From NCBI RefSeq assembly GCF_027063845.1, contig NZ_JAMOQU010000052.1, positions 1 to 36,200 of the forward strand: DNA of 36,200 nucleotides, given 5' to 3'. Both the position numbers and the translations under genes were made by a program. The DNA is from Thermococcus sp. Lineage in GTDB: Archaea; Methanobacteriota_B; Thermococci; Thermococcales; Thermococcaceae. Below, in pieces: positions 9,274-17,149 of the stretch (positions are counted from its first letter, which is position 1; every line of letters begins with the position of its first letter). The notes under the pieces were generated by a model, which was given only the letters and a program-made list of their open reading frames with translations, searched no databases and was not told the DNA's origin.

Positions 9274-10024
9274 GTGGCTCACCCCTTATCTCGTGCTTCA
9301 GGTCGTAGAGCTTGAGCATGAGCTCGAACCTTGCGTCGGGGTCTTCTATCCTCTCAGCTAGCTTTATTGCCCAGTCAACGAACTGGAGGGCCTTTTCCCT
9401 GTCTCTATCTTTCTCAAACTGGGCGAGATGTAGGAGCGCAACGGCCCGATGGAAGTTGCTTGTTATGTGACCTATTACTGCAAGAGCCTTCTCTTCTTCT
9501 CCCCTCTCGTAGAGAACCTCGGCAAGGTGAACGAGAACAACATCGAGCTTTTCCTTGTCCTTGACGAACTTCATTGCGTAGCCAGCTTTTGGGAAAAGGC
9601 CGGCGTTAATGAGGCCCATTATTACGTCCCTCAGCACGTCTGGATGATTCAGGGCAAGGTTTATCGAGGCCTTGAGTGCAAAATCACCCTCGAGCTCGGC
9701 CCCGATGATGTAGAAACCCATCGCCAGTTCGCCGAGAAGGAGTGCGCGATATCGTTCGTTTTTTATGCCGTTGATGTAGGGAACGAGTTGCTTGAGGAGC
9801 GGAACGAAGCGAACCTCCGTCTCCTCGGACTCCTTCATGTGAAGAATCTTTCGGAGAATCATTCTGACAGCTATGACGACGTTCTGCTCCTTCTCGAGCT
9901 CTTCGAGGAGGGCTATGGCCCCGGGAACATCATCAACGAGCAGTCTGTCCTCTATCTCGGTTAGCACTTCCGTATCCGGTCGCTTCCCCTTGATTGCACC
10001 AAACAGTTCGTCCAGCTTCCCCAT
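9176..10024 (-). CDS. Helical-repeat (TPR/HEAT-like) protein, unknown function
   Basis: A 282-residue soluble protein that is almost entirely alpha-helical. From about residue 45 to 245 it shows successive helix pairs with TPR-like spacing, for example ALLLGELAMGFYIIG, LVHLAEVLYERGEEEKALAVI and ALLHLAQFEKDRDREKAL. The final 30 residues are charged and low in complexity (ETPEEKGQAEDQGPSTGGGSEEP in two parts) and look disordered. Such repeats normally mediate protein binding; no enzyme motif is visible. ATG at 10024 follows the CYTH-gene stop immediately (TGAATG), so it is third in the archaemetzincin operon. The disordered tail is the part that overlaps the ECF ATPase gene by 98 bp. Confidence 0.82.
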   Translation of the reverse strand: MGKLDELFGAIKGKRPDTEVLTEIEDRLLVDDVPGAIALLEELEKEQNVVIAVRMILRKILHMKESEETEVRFVPLLKQLVPYINGIKNERYRALLLGELAMGFYIIGAELEGDFALKASINLALNHPDVLRDVIMGLINAGLFPKAGYAMKFVKDKEKLDVVLVHLAEVLYERGEEEKALAVIGHITSNFHRAVALLHLAQFEKDRDREKALQFVDWAIKLAERIEDPDARFELMLKLYDLKHEIRGEPLSLSELLARETPEEKGQAEDQGPSTGGGSEEP

Positions 10025-10561
10025 TCAGCCCCCCTTCCCAAGCAACAACTCAAGGTAGGAACGCCTCTCGAAGCGCGTAACGCCAAGCTCAATGAGGATT
10101 TTCCTCAGCTTCTCCACCAGCTGGAGAACCTTTCCCCTGTCGTCGGTCAGGGCCTCAATCTCCACGAACTTCCCGAGGCCCTCAACCTCGTCGAGGGTCA
10201 GGGTAATGCCCTTCTCCACGTAGTACTTCTCGCGAACCTTCTCAACGGTCAGAACTTCGCGGAAGCCGAGAGCCTCAAGAATCCTCGCGTGAGCATCTGG
10301 GTCCTCGATGGGGACCTCTATCTCCTCCCTCGTCTTCGAGACCGAGTCGAGCTTCGGCCCCTTGTAGGTCAAGAAGGCCTCAAAGTGGCCGTTGAAGCGC
10401 CTCACGCGAATCCTCAGGGCCTCGTCCGTCTTCGAAAAGTCCCTGCACGGGTGCTGGTAGTAGGTATCCTCGTGGTACTCCTTCCTTATGAGTCGGAAGC
10501 TCTCCCTAACGCGCTCGAAAACCCTATCATCGGCGTAGCCCTTGACCTCAACCTCAATCAC
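10025..10561 (-). CDS. CYTH-domain protein, class IV adenylate cyclase (CyaB) type
   Basis: A 178-residue single-domain protein. It opens with the ExExK signature (IEVEVKG, E3, E5, K7) that coordinates metal and phosphate in the CYTH triphosphate tunnel. Alternating charged strands follow, including ALRIRVRRF, FEAFLTYKGP and GITLTLDEVEGLGKFVEIE, in the order seen in class IV adenylate cyclases and thiamine-triphosphatase relatives. Archaeal members are often annotated as cyclases, but inorganic or organic triphosphatase activity is equally possible from sequence. GTG at 10561 overlaps the archaemetzincin stop (GTGA), and its stop abuts the next start, so it sits mid-operon. Confidence 0.88.
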   Translation of the reverse strand: MIEVEVKGYADDRVFERVRESFRLIRKEYHEDTYYQHPCRDFSKTDEALRIRVRRFNGHFEAFLTYKGPKLDSVSKTREEIEVPIEDPDAHARILEALGFREVLTVEKVREKYYVEKGITLTLDEVEGLGKFVEIEALTDDRGKVLQLVEKLRKILIELGVTRFERRSYLELLLGKGG

Positions 10562-11121
10562 GACAACACCCCCAGTCTCCTTAGGTTTTCCTCAAGCTTC
10601 TCCTCGCACCTCGGGCAGTAAAGGGGCCCCTTGGCGTCGGTGTCGAAGAGGGAATTCGAGAAGTGCATGACACACCTCGGATTCGGACAGTGGGACAAAC
10701 CGAAAACGTGGCCGAGCTCGTGCATCGCCTCCTTGACGGCCCGTTCAAGGAGGAGCCTATCGTCTGGTTTGAGGCCGTAGAACTCGTTCCTGAGCCTGTG
10801 AACAGAGACGATAGCGCTCCTCAGGGAAGGGTTTGCCAGGCCGAATACGAAGTTCAGCCCCTCCTCGTAGAGGTCGAGTTCCGTGATGCCGAGAATAGCC
10901 ACTGCCCCAAGCCTCTCCCGAAGGGCGGAGAGCGTTGGCAGGAAAACTCTCCCGAGGTACTGGCTTCTCTGAGCGTTGAAGGCAACCGAGAAGGGGCCGG
11001 CCGGAACCTCACCAACGAACTCGGCACTAATCCCGAAGCGTGAGTAGTAATTCCTTACGAAGTCAACGACCCCCTCAACAAGCGACTGCTCGATGGGACC
11101 AATTGAAACGACCGCTATCAT
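10558..11121 (-). CDS. amzA: Archaemetzincin zinc protease
   Basis: A 187-residue metzincin-clan protease. The active-site helix HELGHVFGLSHC spans residues 134-145: H134, H138 and H144 bind zinc and E135 is the catalytic base. The additional cysteines C145, C150, C169 and C172 (CPNPRCVM and YCPRC) match the second, structural zinc site of archaemetzincins. The physiological substrate is not known. Start choice: ATG at 11121 has GGTGA just before it and a TATA element (TTTATTGG, 11153-11160) at correct spacing; the longer frame to 11172 would include the promoter. It is first in a tight operon with the CYTH and helical-repeat genes. Confidence 0.94.
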   Translation of the reverse strand: MIAVVSIGPIEQSLVEGVVDFVRNYYSRFGISAEFVGEVPAGPFSVAFNAQRSQYLGRVFLPTLSALRERLGAVAILGITELDLYEEGLNFVFGLANPSLRSAIVSVHRLRNEFYGLKPDDRLLLERAVKEAMHELGHVFGLSHCPNPRCVMHFSNSLFDTDAKGPLYCPRCEEKLEENLRRLGVLS

Positions 11122-11152
11122 CGGGTCACCGGGTATAAGAAGGAAAGAAAAG

Positions 11153-11160
11153 CCAATAAA
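11153..11160 (-). promoter_or_regulatory. TATA box of amzA
   Basis: TTTATTGG on the minus strand lies about 25 nt before the inferred transcript start near 11132, which in turn lies just before the ribosome site GGTGA (11126-11130). A 15-bp direct duplication (11169-11183 and 11186-11200) ends nine bases upstream of this element. Confidence 0.5.
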
Positions 11161-11168
11161 CCTTTCCA

Positions 11169-11200
11169 TCACGGAGTGAGGTCGCTCACGGAGTGAGGTC
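11169..11200. repeat. 15-bp tandem duplication spanning the M42 peptidase stop codon
   Basis: TCACGGAGTGAGGTC occurs at 11169-11183 and again at 11186-11200, separated by GC (period 17 bp). The right-hand copy encodes the last residues and stop of the M42 peptidase on the minus strand; the left-hand copy lies just past the stop. It looks like a small tandem duplication of the gene's 3' end. Confidence 0.85.
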
Positions 11201-12226
11201 CATCGGCCTGAGCTCCTCGAGGAGGTGCTTAGCGAGCTTTATGGTAAGGTCGATGTCCCTTATGTCCGCGGTCTCAACCTGGCTGTGCATGTAGCGTATC
11301 GGTATGCTCAGCACAGCGGTCGCGACGCCCTCGCGGTTAATCTGCATTATGTTGGCGTCGGTTCCGGTCGGCCTCGGACTGGCCTCGGCCTGGAGCGGTA
11401 CCTCGTACTTCTTGGCGACCTCCTCGGCAAAGGCGCGAACCTTGGGGTGGATGTTCGGGCCAACGGCATCCATGACCGGTCCGCCACCGAGCTTGGGCAC
11501 AATTTTGCCCTTGTCGCCGACCTGCTTGGCGAAGGTGACGTCCATTGCTATGCCTATCTCCGGGTCGATGGCGTAGCTCGCAACCCTGGCACCGCGAAGG
11601 CCAACCTCCTCCTGAACGCTCGCAACGAAATAGATGTCCGCCTCGTGGCTCTCGAGGGCCTTGGCGGCCTCTATCATGGCGTAGAGACAAACTCTATCAT
11701 CGAGGTACGGCGTCGCAATCCTGTTCTCGCTGAGCTGGGTAAAGGCTGGAGCAAACTCGCCGACGGTTCCAACGCGGAAGCCCATTTCCTCGGCCTCTTC
11801 CTTGCCCTCAGCACCGACGTCAACAACAATTGTGTCCCAGTCAGCGGCCTTCTTCCTGTCCTCAGGCTTCTGGAGGTGGGGCGGAATGTGGCCAACGACT
11901 CCGTAGCGCTCGCCCTTATCGGTGAAGAACCTTATCCTCTGGGCGACCAGAGTCCTCGGGTCAACGCCGCCAACGGGGACGATGTGAAGGTAGCCCTCCT
12001 TGTCTATGTGGTTGACCATGACGCCTATCTTGTCCATGTGAGCCGCAATCATGACCTTTGGACCGCTTCCCTTCTTGTGCGCTATGACGTTTCCGAGCTT
12101 GTCAACCTTAATCTCGTCAACGTAGGGCTTGAGCTCCTCTATAACGACGTCCCTGATACCGAGGAACTCGAATCCAGAAACGCCCGGGGCCTCGACGATT
12201 TTCTTCAGCAGTTCGAGGTTCACCAT
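11186..12226 (-). CDS. M42-family aminopeptidase (TET type)
   Basis: A 346-residue dinuclear metallo-aminopeptidase that in archaea forms dodecameric tetrahedral (TET) particles and trims peptides released by the proteasome. Expected metal ligands are visible: H63 (AHMDKIG), bridging D176 (YLDDRV), the E206/E207 pair (SVQEEVG, catalytic base and ligand), D229 (AMDVTF) and H314 (YMHSQVE). The length matches archaeal TET peptidases. The side-chain preference (acidic, neutral or lysine) cannot be assigned safely by eye. ATG at 12226 follows AGGAGGCG, and TATA CCTTATTAAG lies at 12271-12280. It is transcribed in the same direction as amzA, 64 bp upstream of it, but amzA has its own TATA box. Confidence 0.94.
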   Translation of the reverse strand: MVNLELLKKIVEAPGVSGFEFLGIRDVVIEELKPYVDEIKVDKLGNVIAHKKGSGPKVMIAAHMDKIGVMVNHIDKEGYLHIVPVGGVDPRTLVAQRIRFFTDKGERYGVVGHIPPHLQKPEDRKKAADWDTIVVDVGAEGKEEAEEMGFRVGTVGEFAPAFTQLSENRIATPYLDDRVCLYAMIEAAKALESHEADIYFVASVQEEVGLRGARVASYAIDPEIGIAMDVTFAKQVGDKGKIVPKLGGGPVMDAVGPNIHPKVRAFAEEVAKKYEVPLQAEASPRPTGTDANIMQINREGVATAVLSIPIRYMHSQVETADIRDIDLTIKLAKHLLEELRPMDLTP

Positions 12227-12270
12227 GGCTTTCGCCTCCTTTAGACTGTCATCTGAATGTATTCGGTCGG

Positions 12271-12280
12271 CTTAATAAGG
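12271..12280 (-). promoter_or_regulatory. TATA box of the M42 peptidase
   Basis: CCTTATTAAG on the minus strand, about 50 nt before the ATG at 12226. The transcript would start near 12250 and include the ribosome site AGGAGGCG. Confidence 0.5.
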
Positions 12281-12301
12281 TTTACTAATGGAAAGAGAAT
12301 G

Positions 12302-13864
12302 TCAGCCGAGAACGGCCTGGAGATAGGCCTCCTCACCCGGCTCAAGGTCGAGCTCCCAGACGAGCTTTCCGTTCTCGAGTTTTGCGTTGCCCTTTGTTGC
12401 CCTCACCTCGACGGCATTAACCGCCCGCTCAACGCGGTAGTTCTTCAGCGGGCGGAGCCTCGGGGCGCGGACCTTGAGGAAGTAGTAGCGGTCAAGGGTT
12501 TCCTCATGGACTATTGGAACGGCAAAGGCGAGGTAGGATGTTCCCGCGAGGAGGAGTCCGGCGAGGATTAGGATTAGTCCTACATGAGTTGAGCCACTTG
12601 GTGTCGCTTCTGATGTCCTGGGAGGGAACTGGGTGGTAGTGTTCAAGGGCGAAGATGTGCTAGGCGGAGCCTGGGTTTGGCCGGAGCTTGACGTTGTGGG
12701 GAAAGGGGGCTTTGAAACCGTCACTACAGCCTCACCCGGGAGGTAGCGGTCGCTCTCGGCTTTGATGACGATGCTTCCGTAGCCGGTCTTGTTAAGGTTC
12801 ACAACCGCGATGCCCGAAGAGTTGGTCACCGAATAGTCCGTGCCGAGCGGTCCCGATGCCACGACCGTCACGTTGGGAACGGGAACACCGGTTGAATCCA
12901 TGACCCGGACCACGATGGAGCCGTTGAGGACGCGCGGGCTGACGATGAGCTTCTTGACGTCCACGAAGGTCGTTACAATCCTCCCGTCGAGGTTAAGGGT
13001 TACCCTGTAAACGCCGGGTTCGTTAACGAGGTAGGAAACCTCACCGTCAACGTCTGTCTTGAAGGTAACGTTGTCTATGGAAACCGCTATGTCAGGGACT
13101 CCTCCGGTAGAGTTGAAGACACGAACGTAGATTGCACCGTCGCGGAAGTAGACCTCATATTGGAGCTTTCTCTGGTACACCTCAAATGTCTTCACAACCC
13201 TCTTGTACTTGCCCCCAAAGTTCGCCCAGAGTACCACTGTGTAGTTGCCAACGTCGGGTTTTTTCAGAACGATTACTTTCTCCCATACCTCGCCCGGGTT
13301 CAGGTACGTCGAGTTCTCATAACTCTTCAGGATAACGCCTTCTCTGACTATTTCGTAGCCGAGGGAACCCAGGAGAACGCCGTTGGACTTGGAGATTGCC
13401 TTCAGGGTAATTACAACGTCGTTTCCGTATATGTACCTGCCTCCAACCTCAACGGAGAGGGAATAATCCGAGAGAACGCCAACGGAAACCACGAACTTCG
13501 CAGTTGAATAGAAGTTCCCGGCCCTCGCGACGAGGGTCAAGTTGTACTTTCCGGGCGGAACGTTAAGGACGTTAAGGGATATCGTGTCGTTCACGCTCTT
13601 CCCGGGCTCTATGGGTGTCCTTATTACCTTGACGCTATACTGAAAGCCCTGAGCCGGCCCGGTAACGTAAACGGTAACGTTGTTTATCGTCTCGTTTCCA
13701 AGGTTGGTTATCGAGAACGGGACGACAACGGTACTCCCCGGAAGTGCGGGAATGTTGTCGTTGAGAACCGTGACGCTCAGAAGAGACGAGCCCTCAGACG
13801 AAACGGCTGGCATGTGAACCAGCAGGAGCGTGACCATCAGGAGGGCGCACAATTTAAACCTCAT
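12302..13864 (-). CDS. Cell-surface protein: secreted Ig-like domains, S/T/P linker, membrane anchor, cytoplasmic tail
   Basis: A 520-residue protein with a signal peptide at residues 1-24 (basic start MRFK, hydrophobic core, then VSSEG). Residues 25-130 resemble the CARDB/NEW3 adhesion-type beta fold (VVPFSITNLGNETI). Several further Ig-like beta domains follow to about residue 380, with a repeated VPxxxVxVxxxxGTD and DVDGEVSYLV pattern. A Ser/Thr/Pro-rich linker covers about 380-425, and one membrane helix about 428-450. A 68-residue tail follows that is basic near the membrane (RAPRLRPLKNYRVERAV), which fits a cytoplasmic location. More than ten N-x-S/T sequons suggest N-glycosylation. Function unknown. 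ATG at 13864 follows GGTGATTGGGG and overlaps the hjc stop by 11 bp. Confidence 0.85.
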   Translation of the reverse strand: MRFKLCALLMVTLLLVHMPAVSSEGSSLLSVTVLNDNIPALPGSTVVVPFSITNLGNETINNVTVYVTGPAQGFQYSVKVIRTPIEPGKSVNDTISLNVLNVPPGKYNLTLVARAGNFYSTAKFVVSVGVLSDYSLSVEVGGRYIYGNDVVITLKAISKSNGVLLGSLGYEIVREGVILKSYENSTYLNPGEVWEKVIVLKKPDVGNYTVVLWANFGGKYKRVVKTFEVYQRKLQYEVYFRDGAIYVRVFNSTGGVPDIAVSIDNVTFKTDVDGEVSYLVNEPGVYRVTLNLDGRIVTTFVDVKKLIVSPRVLNGSIVVRVMDSTGVPVPNVTVVASGPLGTDYSVTNSSGIAVVNLNKTGYGSIVIKAESDRYLPGEAVVTVSKPPFPTTSSSGQTQAPPSTSSPLNTTTQFPPRTSEATPSGSTHVGLILILAGLLLAGTSYLAFAVPIVHEETLDRYYFLKVRAPRLRPLKNYRVERAVNAVEVRATKGNAKLENGKLVWELDLEPGEEAYLQAVLG

Positions 13865-14252
13865 CCCCAATCACCCCGTCAAGGGTTCTCTGCTTCCCGA
13901 CGAGCTCTTCGAGGGTGTGGAACGCGTCGCCAGCTTCAACGCGGTAGTTCTTACCGCTTCTCCTGAGCTCGTCGGGGAAATAGAAATGCCATCCCACGTT
14001 TATGAACTTGACAGCCAAGAGGGGCTTCCCGCCGAAGCGCTCGGCAAATGAAACGAGCTTCTCAACGTCCTCAGATGATATGTAGAGCCTCTTCGAACGG
14101 GTGCTCTTAACCTCGATGCACAGGTAGTCCCTTCCATTGCCCGCGACGAGGTCAACCCTGTGGCTCCCCGCTGAGCGGAGGACCGCAAACCCCGCCCCTT
14201 CAAGGAGGCGTATGAGCTCCCGTTCGGCGCTGGCACCTCTCCTGTACCTCAT
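13854..14252 (-). CDS. hjc: Holliday junction resolvase Hjc
   Basis: A 132-residue structure-specific endonuclease that cuts four-way DNA junctions during recombination and fork repair. The nuclease-fold residues known from the Pyrococcus enzyme are all present one position later: E10 (ERELI), D34 (RVDLVAG), E47 and K49 (CIEVKS). FGGKPLLAVKF matches the family core. The C-terminus is about nine residues longer than the Pyrococcus furiosus protein, and this extension overlaps the next gene. ATG at 14252 begins MRYRRGASAE. The TATA element at 14283-14291 also serves the divergent carbonic anhydrase gene. The surface-protein gene downstream is translationally overlapped, an unexpected partner. 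Confidence 0.95.
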   Translation of the reverse strand: MRYRRGASAERELIRLLEGAGFAVLRSAGSHRVDLVAGNGRDYLCIEVKSTRSKRLYISSEDVEKLVSFAERFGGKPLLAVKFINVGWHFYFPDELRRSGKNYRVEAGDAFHTLEELVGKQRTLDGVIGDEV

Positions 14253-14282
14253 GGCATTTCCCCGGTTAAGTTGGCCGGTTAT

Positions 14283-14291
14283 CTTTATAAG
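14283..14291. promoter_or_regulatory. Shared TATA box for hjc and the gamma-carbonic anhydrase gene
   Basis: CTTTATAAG is nearly palindromic and lies midway in the 71-bp gap. Centred at 14287, it predicts starts near 14262 (minus, 10 nt before the hjc ATG) and near 14312 (plus, just before GGTGATGG and the ATG at 14324). I see no other TATA-like element at suitable distance for either gene. Confidence 0.55.
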
Positions 14292-14323
14292 TTCTCCCTG
14301 GGACTATAACCCGGTGATGGAAA

Positions 14324-14848
14324 ATGGTGATTTACGAGTTCAATGGAAAGAAGCCTAAGATTCACCCGACCGCTTTTGTTGACGAGAGCGCCTCCGTCAT
14401 TGGGGACGTTGTTCTGGAGGAGAAGACGAGCGTCTGGCCTTCGGCGGTTCTCAGGGGCGACATCGAGCAGATTTACGTTGGTTGCTGTTCGAACGTCCAG
14501 GACAACGTGAGCATACATACCTCCCACAACCAGCCGACGATTATCGGAAAGTACGTCACCATCGGCCACAACGCCGTCGTTCACGGGGCTGAGATAAGTG
14601 ACTACGTCATCATCGGCATGGGCTCCGTAATCCTCGATGGCGCGAAGATAGGAAAGCATGTCGTCATCGGGGCCGGTGCGCTCGTCCCGCCCGGCAAGGA
14701 GATTCCCGATTACAGCCTCGTCCTCGGCGTCCCGGGTAAGGTCGTGAGACAGCTCACCGAGGAAGAAATCGAGTGGACCAAGAAGAACGCGGAAATCTAC
14801 ATGGAGCTCGCCGAAAAGCATCTCAAATCAAGGAAAAGGCTTGAGTGA
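14324..14848 (+). CDS. Gamma-class carbonic anhydrase family protein
   Basis: A 174-residue left-handed beta-helix protein with hexapeptide repeats throughout (for example IIGKYVTIGHNAVVHGAEI, IGKHVVIGAGALV), ending in a C-terminal helix. The three zinc-binding histidines of gamma-carbonic anhydrases correspond to the IHTSH histidine (H65 or H68), H82 and H87. Relatives are annotated as ferripyochelin-binding or YrdA-like proteins, and many have weak or no measurable anhydrase activity, so CO2 hydration is inferred. ATG at 14324 has GGTGATGG before it. The stop overlaps or closely abuts the uppS start, forming a two-gene operon. Confidence 0.9.
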   Translation: MVIYEFNGKKPKIHPTAFVDESASVIGDVVLEEKTSVWPSAVLRGDIEQIYVGCCSNVQDNVSIHTSHNQPTIIGKYVTIGHNAVVHGAEISDYVIIGMGSVILDGAKIGKHVVIGAGALVPPGKEIPDYSLVLGVPGKVVRQLTEEEIEWTKKNAEIYMELAEKHLKSRKRLE

Positions 14849-14853
14849 GGGCC

Positions 14854-15648
14854 ATGATTTACAGGCTCCTCTCCCACGTCCCCCACATTTTGTTTAAGCC
14901 AGTCTACGACCTCTACGAGCGCTATCTCCTGGAGAAGGTTAAATCGGGGAATATGCCAAAGCACGTGGCAATCATAATGGACGGGAACAGAAGATGGGCA
15001 AGAAAGCTCGAGAAGCCCCCCTGGTACGGCCATTACTTCGGTTCACAAAAATTGGAGGAGATAATCGAGTGGTGCATAGACCTTGGAATAAGAACCCTAA
15101 CGGTCTACGCGTTTTCAACAGAAAACTTCAGGCGCTCTCCAGAGGAGGTAAACGCCCTCATGAACCTCTTCGAACGGAAGTTCAAGGAGGCCGCGAAGGA
15201 CGAGAGGATTCACGGGCACAAGGTGAGGATTAACGTTATTGGAAGAAGGGACCTTTTACCCGAGAACGTCAGAAAGGCTATCGAGGAAGCCGAAAGGTCG
15301 ACGAGAAAGTATTCGGACTTTATATTGAACGTGGCACTTGCCTACGGCGGGCGGAGCGAGATTGCAGACGCGGTGAGGGAGATAGTGAGCGACGTTTTGG
15401 CTGGAAAGCTCAAACCGGAGGAGATAGACGAGAACCTGATAAAGCGCTACTTATATTACCCCAACATGCCCGACCCCGACATCGTGATAAGAACCGGGGG
15501 AGAAGTCAGGATAAGCAACTTCCTCCTCTACCAGATAGCCTACAGCGAGCTGTTCTTCGTGGACGTCTACTTCCCGGAGTTCAGGAAGATTGACTTCCTC
15601 AGAATCATCCGCGAGTTCCAGAAGAGGCAGAGGCGCTTTGGACGGTAG
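14854..15648 (+). CDS. uppS: Cis-polyprenyl diphosphate synthase (UppS family)
   Basis: A 264-residue cis-prenyltransferase that extends an allylic diphosphate with isopentenyl diphosphate to make the long polyprenyl carrier (dolichyl-type in archaea) for protein glycosylation. The catalytic motif IMDGNRRWAR contains D43; TVYAFSTENFRRS and the C-terminal SELFFVDVYFPEF and IRTGGEVRISNFLLYQ blocks complete the family pattern. The frame also allows GTG at 14845, overlapping the previous stop (GTGA); ATG at 14854 is chosen because GTGAGG precedes it and it gives the N-terminus MIYRLLSH. An inverted repeat and T-run just past the stop (15651-15674) may help end the transcript. Confidence 0.94.
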   Translation: MIYRLLSHVPHILFKPVYDLYERYLLEKVKSGNMPKHVAIIMDGNRRWARKLEKPPWYGHYFGSQKLEEIIEWCIDLGIRTLTVYAFSTENFRRSPEEVNALMNLFERKFKEAAKDERIHGHKVRINVIGRRDLLPENVRKAIEEAERSTRKYSDFILNVALAYGGRSEIADAVREIVSDVLAGKLKPEEIDENLIKRYLYYPNMPDPDIVIRTGGEVRISNFLLYQIAYSELFFVDVYFPEFRKIDFLRIIREFQKRQRRFGR

Positions 15649-15652
15649 TTTT

Positions 15653-15680
15653 TAAGCTTTTCCGCTAAAGCTTATTAAGG
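15653..15680 (+). promoter_or_regulatory. tip26 promoter with upstream inverted repeat
   Basis: A perfect 8-bp inverted repeat, TAAGCTTT (15653-15660) and AAAGCTTA (15667-15674) around TCCGCT, overlaps the left part of the TATA-like CTTATTAAGG (15671-15680) and covers the BRE position. The transcript start predicted from the TATA is near 15701. The repeat could be an operator controlling TFB access, or the hairpin of a terminator for uppS, which ends at 15648. Confidence 0.45.
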
Positions 15681-15708
15681 CCCGCGAGAACCTTCTCAGG
15701 TGGTGAGC

Positions 15709-16383
15709 ATGTACAGCCAACTGAGTCCCGGCGTTAAGAAGGTGTACACACAGGTCCGCTACCTCGACGACTACCACTGGGAAATCGAGGGAAGCACGAT
15801 AATAGGAATCCACAAGAAGAGCAACGTCAAAGTCTTCATCGATGTGGCCAAGAACAAGGACGAGGCTGAGTCGCTCGCCGGGAAAGACGTCGAGGGAATT
15901 CACATCGTGGCCATCCCCGACAAGGGGGTTTTCTACATCAAGAACGGGAGCTTCGTGCTGACCTACCGCTACCTCAAGGCGACCCTCGCCGACATAAACG
16001 ACCACATAGTCTGGGCCGGCTTCAAGGTCGTTGACGAGGACGGCAGGCTCGTTCAGGAGGACGTCTACGAGTACCTCGGTGGTGCGCTGATAAACCACAT
16101 AAAGGCCAACGTCTTAGCGGGCCAGGACTACATCTTCTGGCAGTTCTATAAGTGTGAGGAGTGCGGTAAGTACGTGGACATCGAGAACCTCGAGAACCAC
16201 CTGAAGGGCCACGGGATAAAGCTCCACGAGAAGAGCGAGGAACACTACGAGGTGTTCGAGCTCAACTTCAGGGACGGGAAGGTCTACGACAAGTTCGGCA
16301 AGGAGGTCAAACTCGACCAGTTCAGCGAAGAGGCCAGGGAGTTCCTTAAGGAAGTCTTTTCGGGAACACCCCCTGGAGGGTGA
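15709..16383 (+). CDS. TBP-interacting protein, TIP26 type
   Basis: A 224-residue protein whose length and sequence style match TIP26 of Thermococcus kodakarensis, a factor that binds TATA-binding protein and hinders its contact with DNA. Visible features are [11 protein letters not shown] near the N-terminus, the [14 protein letters not shown] block, and one zinc-finger-like segment ([21 protein letters not shown], two cysteines and two histidines, about residues 144-165). The C-terminus is acidic with a proline-glycine end. Identification is from memory of the family and was not searched. ATG at 15709 follows GGTGGTGAGC; GTG at 15700 is in frame. The DUF257 gene begins 4 bp after the stop. 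Confidence 0.75.
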   Translation: MYSQLSPGVKKVYTQVRYLDDYHWEIEGSTIIGIHKKSNVKVFIDVAKNKDEAESLAGKDVEGIHIVAIPDKGVFYIKNGSFVLTYRYLKATLADINDHIVWAGFKVVDEDGRLVQEDVYEYLGGALINHIKANVLAGQDYIFWQFYKCEECGKYVDIENLENHLKGHGIKLHEKSEEHYEVFELNFRDGKVYDKFGKEVKLDQFSEEAREFLKEVFSGTPPGG

Positions 16384-16387
16384 GGAA

Positions 16388-17149
16388 ATGAGAACCCTCC
16401 TGGAGGTTTTTCCACCCTCCAAGATGAAGGGCTCTACCGTTGCAGTTATCTACGACGCCTACTCCTCTGCTTGGCAGATTCTTTTCCTGTTCATAAAGAG
16501 GGCTCTCGAAAACGGCTACTTTGCGGTTATATCAAATTACAGCGTCCCCCTCAGGAGTCTGCTCCACAGGTGCACCAGCGTTGGGCTCGACGCCGAAAAA
16601 GCCCTTGAAAGCTCCAGTCTGGCTATAATAGACGTCTTCGGCTCCCGGTACTCCCCTCTGAGGATGGAAAGAAAAAACATTTTTTACCTCGACAAGGTTG
16701 AGGCCGAGACGATAAACCCAAAGATAGACATGATTTACTGCGGACCACTCCGGGACAAACTGAAGTCCGAAAAAGCGATACGGATGATTTACACCCTCGA
16801 TGGGGCTTCACTCATGCTCGGCGAGGAGCAGACGCTGAAACTGCTCAACCAGACGATAGCCCACAAGAGCATCCGCTTCCCGGAGTCAACACTATTCCTG
16901 CCCCTCAACGCAGACATGGTCTCGAAACGCTTCGTCGCGTGGGTATCCAACGTCAGCGACTACGTCCTCCTCGCCAAGTCCTGGATAATGGAGGACCACG
17001 TTAAGGAGCTCCTTTATTTCATAAAAGCCCCCTACGCTGACTTCGAGCCTGTTGTCTACTCCCTTAAGGTTAGCAGAGGAAGAGAAAAGATAATGCTGAA
17101 AAAGCTTTCAGCCCCTGAACTTGGGCCTCCTGCTGAGGAGAAGCGGTAA
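16388..17149 (+). CDS. DUF257 family protein
   Basis: A 253-residue protein of the Thermococcales-restricted DUF257 family. It opens with a P-loop-like position without a canonical Walker A ([20 protein letters not shown]), followed by alternating strands and helices ([35 protein letters not shown]), suggesting a RecA/KaiC-like fold related to DUF835. Its role is not known. ATG at 16388 has a strong ribosome site GGAGGGTGAGG and follows tip26 by 4 bp, so the two are cotranscribed. The last 42 bp overlap the convergent thrS gene, and the residues there ([10 protein letters not shown]) look like an unstructured tail. Confidence 0.82.
   Translation: MRTLLEVFPPSKMKGSTVAVIYDAYSSAWQILFLFIKRALENGYFAVISNYSVPLRSLLHRCTSVGLDAEKALESSSLAIIDVFGSRYSPLRMERKNIFYLDKVEAETINPKIDMIYCGPLRDKLKSEKAIRMIYTLDGASLMLGEEQTLKLLNQTIAHKSIRFPESTLFLPLNADMVSKRFVAWVSNVSDYVLLAKSWIMEDHVKELLYFIKAPYADFEPVVYSLKVSRGREKIMLKKLSAPELGPPAEEKR

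Noticed and set aside
11225-12244. A 339-codon open frame on the plus strand opposite the M42 peptidase
   Set aside because: It is antisense to a gene with all catalytic residues; its composition (rich in V, L, R, G without domain motifs) is that expected from the complement of a GC-rich coding strand.
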